18,723 bases of DNA. Origin: Cephalothrix simula (Eukaryota > Nemertea > Palaeonemertea > Archinemertea > Cephalotrichidae). Below, piece by piece: positions 18,093-18,723 of this stretch. The notes beneath the pieces are model-generated. The model did no database searches. It was not told the DNA's origin and worked only from the letters and a program-made list of their open reading frames with translations. The stretch is taken from positions 1 through 18,723 of the forward strand of contig JAXIUW010215841.1 of NCBI GenBank assembly GCA_035591015.1, read 5' to 3'. Position 1 is the stretch's first letter. Every line of letters starts with the position of its first letter. Both the position numbers and the translations under genes were made by a program.

Positions 18093-18723
18093 GTATGTTT
18101 AATTAACGTTCTAAAACCGCGCGGCTCGCAACGAAAAATTTAGGGGTGGGGAGTAACTGCGCATTTCGTAAATCTACGAACTGCACCTGTTCATAGACAC
18201 ATACATGTAGATATGTCACTGTCATGCTGACAGATTGAGAATTACGTGTTGGTGTATCCATTTCCCGAACACACGACTGAGTTGCAATGAATAAGCATGT
18301 TAACGATTAAATATAATTTCTGGAATTAAAAAGCAACAAATATGTATGGAAATAACAGTAAACACTGTCCATGTAGGCTAATTTGCGTTGTATTTCTATG
18401 TTCCAGCGTGTTTAGGAGCTGGTTAGTGAGTCTGTGGACATATTGAAAAGTTGTATGCGTTTAATACATTTTGACTTAGCGCGATGCCATCGCAAAAGCC
18501 AAAAAATCGGTCTGTTTTTTCGGTTTTTTCCTTATTTCTATACGGTCGATCAATGTACAAAGTTGGTTGAACACTCATTTTGAATACAAATATTTTCCCT
18601 TTAGGCTATACAAAAATAAATGATCATCTGATACAATTAAAAACTAAAAAATCTTTAATTACACCCGTAATGTATTAGATTCCTATATAGACTACATTTC
18701 AGTGGAAAAAATTGACCTGGTTT
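18093..18723. other. Intron sequence at the window end, no supported gene
   Basis: A short GC-rich patch (ACCGCGCGGCTCGC, about 18115-18128) follows the tandem array and may belong to the same repeat. The rest is AT-rich, with a small GCGATGCCATCGC inverted repeat (18480-18492). No exon is recognised. Confidence 0.5.

Overview
This is AT-rich metazoan genomic DNA, most likely from an invertebrate. The one solid gene is a large 5' coding exon of a Shal/Kv4 voltage-gated potassium channel, at 9688-10793 on the plus strand. Its protein keeps the Kv4 N-terminus, the zinc-coordinating T1 domain, S1-S5 and the first part of the pore. The residues read closer to invertebrate Shal than to vertebrate Kv4.1-4.3. 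I cannot fix the phylum from sequence alone; the intron size and repeat style would fit a mollusc or other lophotrochozoan, or a hemichordate or echinoderm.

Layout: 1-9.67 kb is non-coding, either a 5' UTR intron or upstream DNA of the channel gene. It holds a GAAAC-motif cluster (18-293), a set of nested foldback hairpins (567-943), a recent 155-bp tandem duplication (4039-4351), two candidate elements with terminal inverted repeats (5772-6268 and 8042-8722) and several short duplications. A pyrimidine-rich splice acceptor (9656-9674) sits 13 bases before the start codon. The exon ends inside the selectivity-filter glycine codon at a consensus donor (10794), the position at which Kv4 genes are usually split.

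From 10.79 kb to the end I read intron. I found no second Kv4 exon, so the intron probably runs past the window. It begins with a foldback element (10954-11415) and an inverted duplication (11664-11973). These are followed by decayed minus-strand retroelement pieces: an integrase-tail-like ORF (11892-12107), rearranged Ty1/copia-like integrase and RT pieces (12655-13255, with another at 14163-14215), and a LINE reverse-transcriptase tail (14998-15270) next to an A-rich tract. A more complex, repeat-like block lies at 17430-18100 and ends in a 15-bp tandem array.

No RNA gene, CRISPR array, operon or bacterial feature was seen. I found no convincing new multi-gene system. The observations most worth following up are the ratchet-like acceptor/donor overlap just before the start codon, the shuffled copia-derived repeats and the foldback hairpin cluster.
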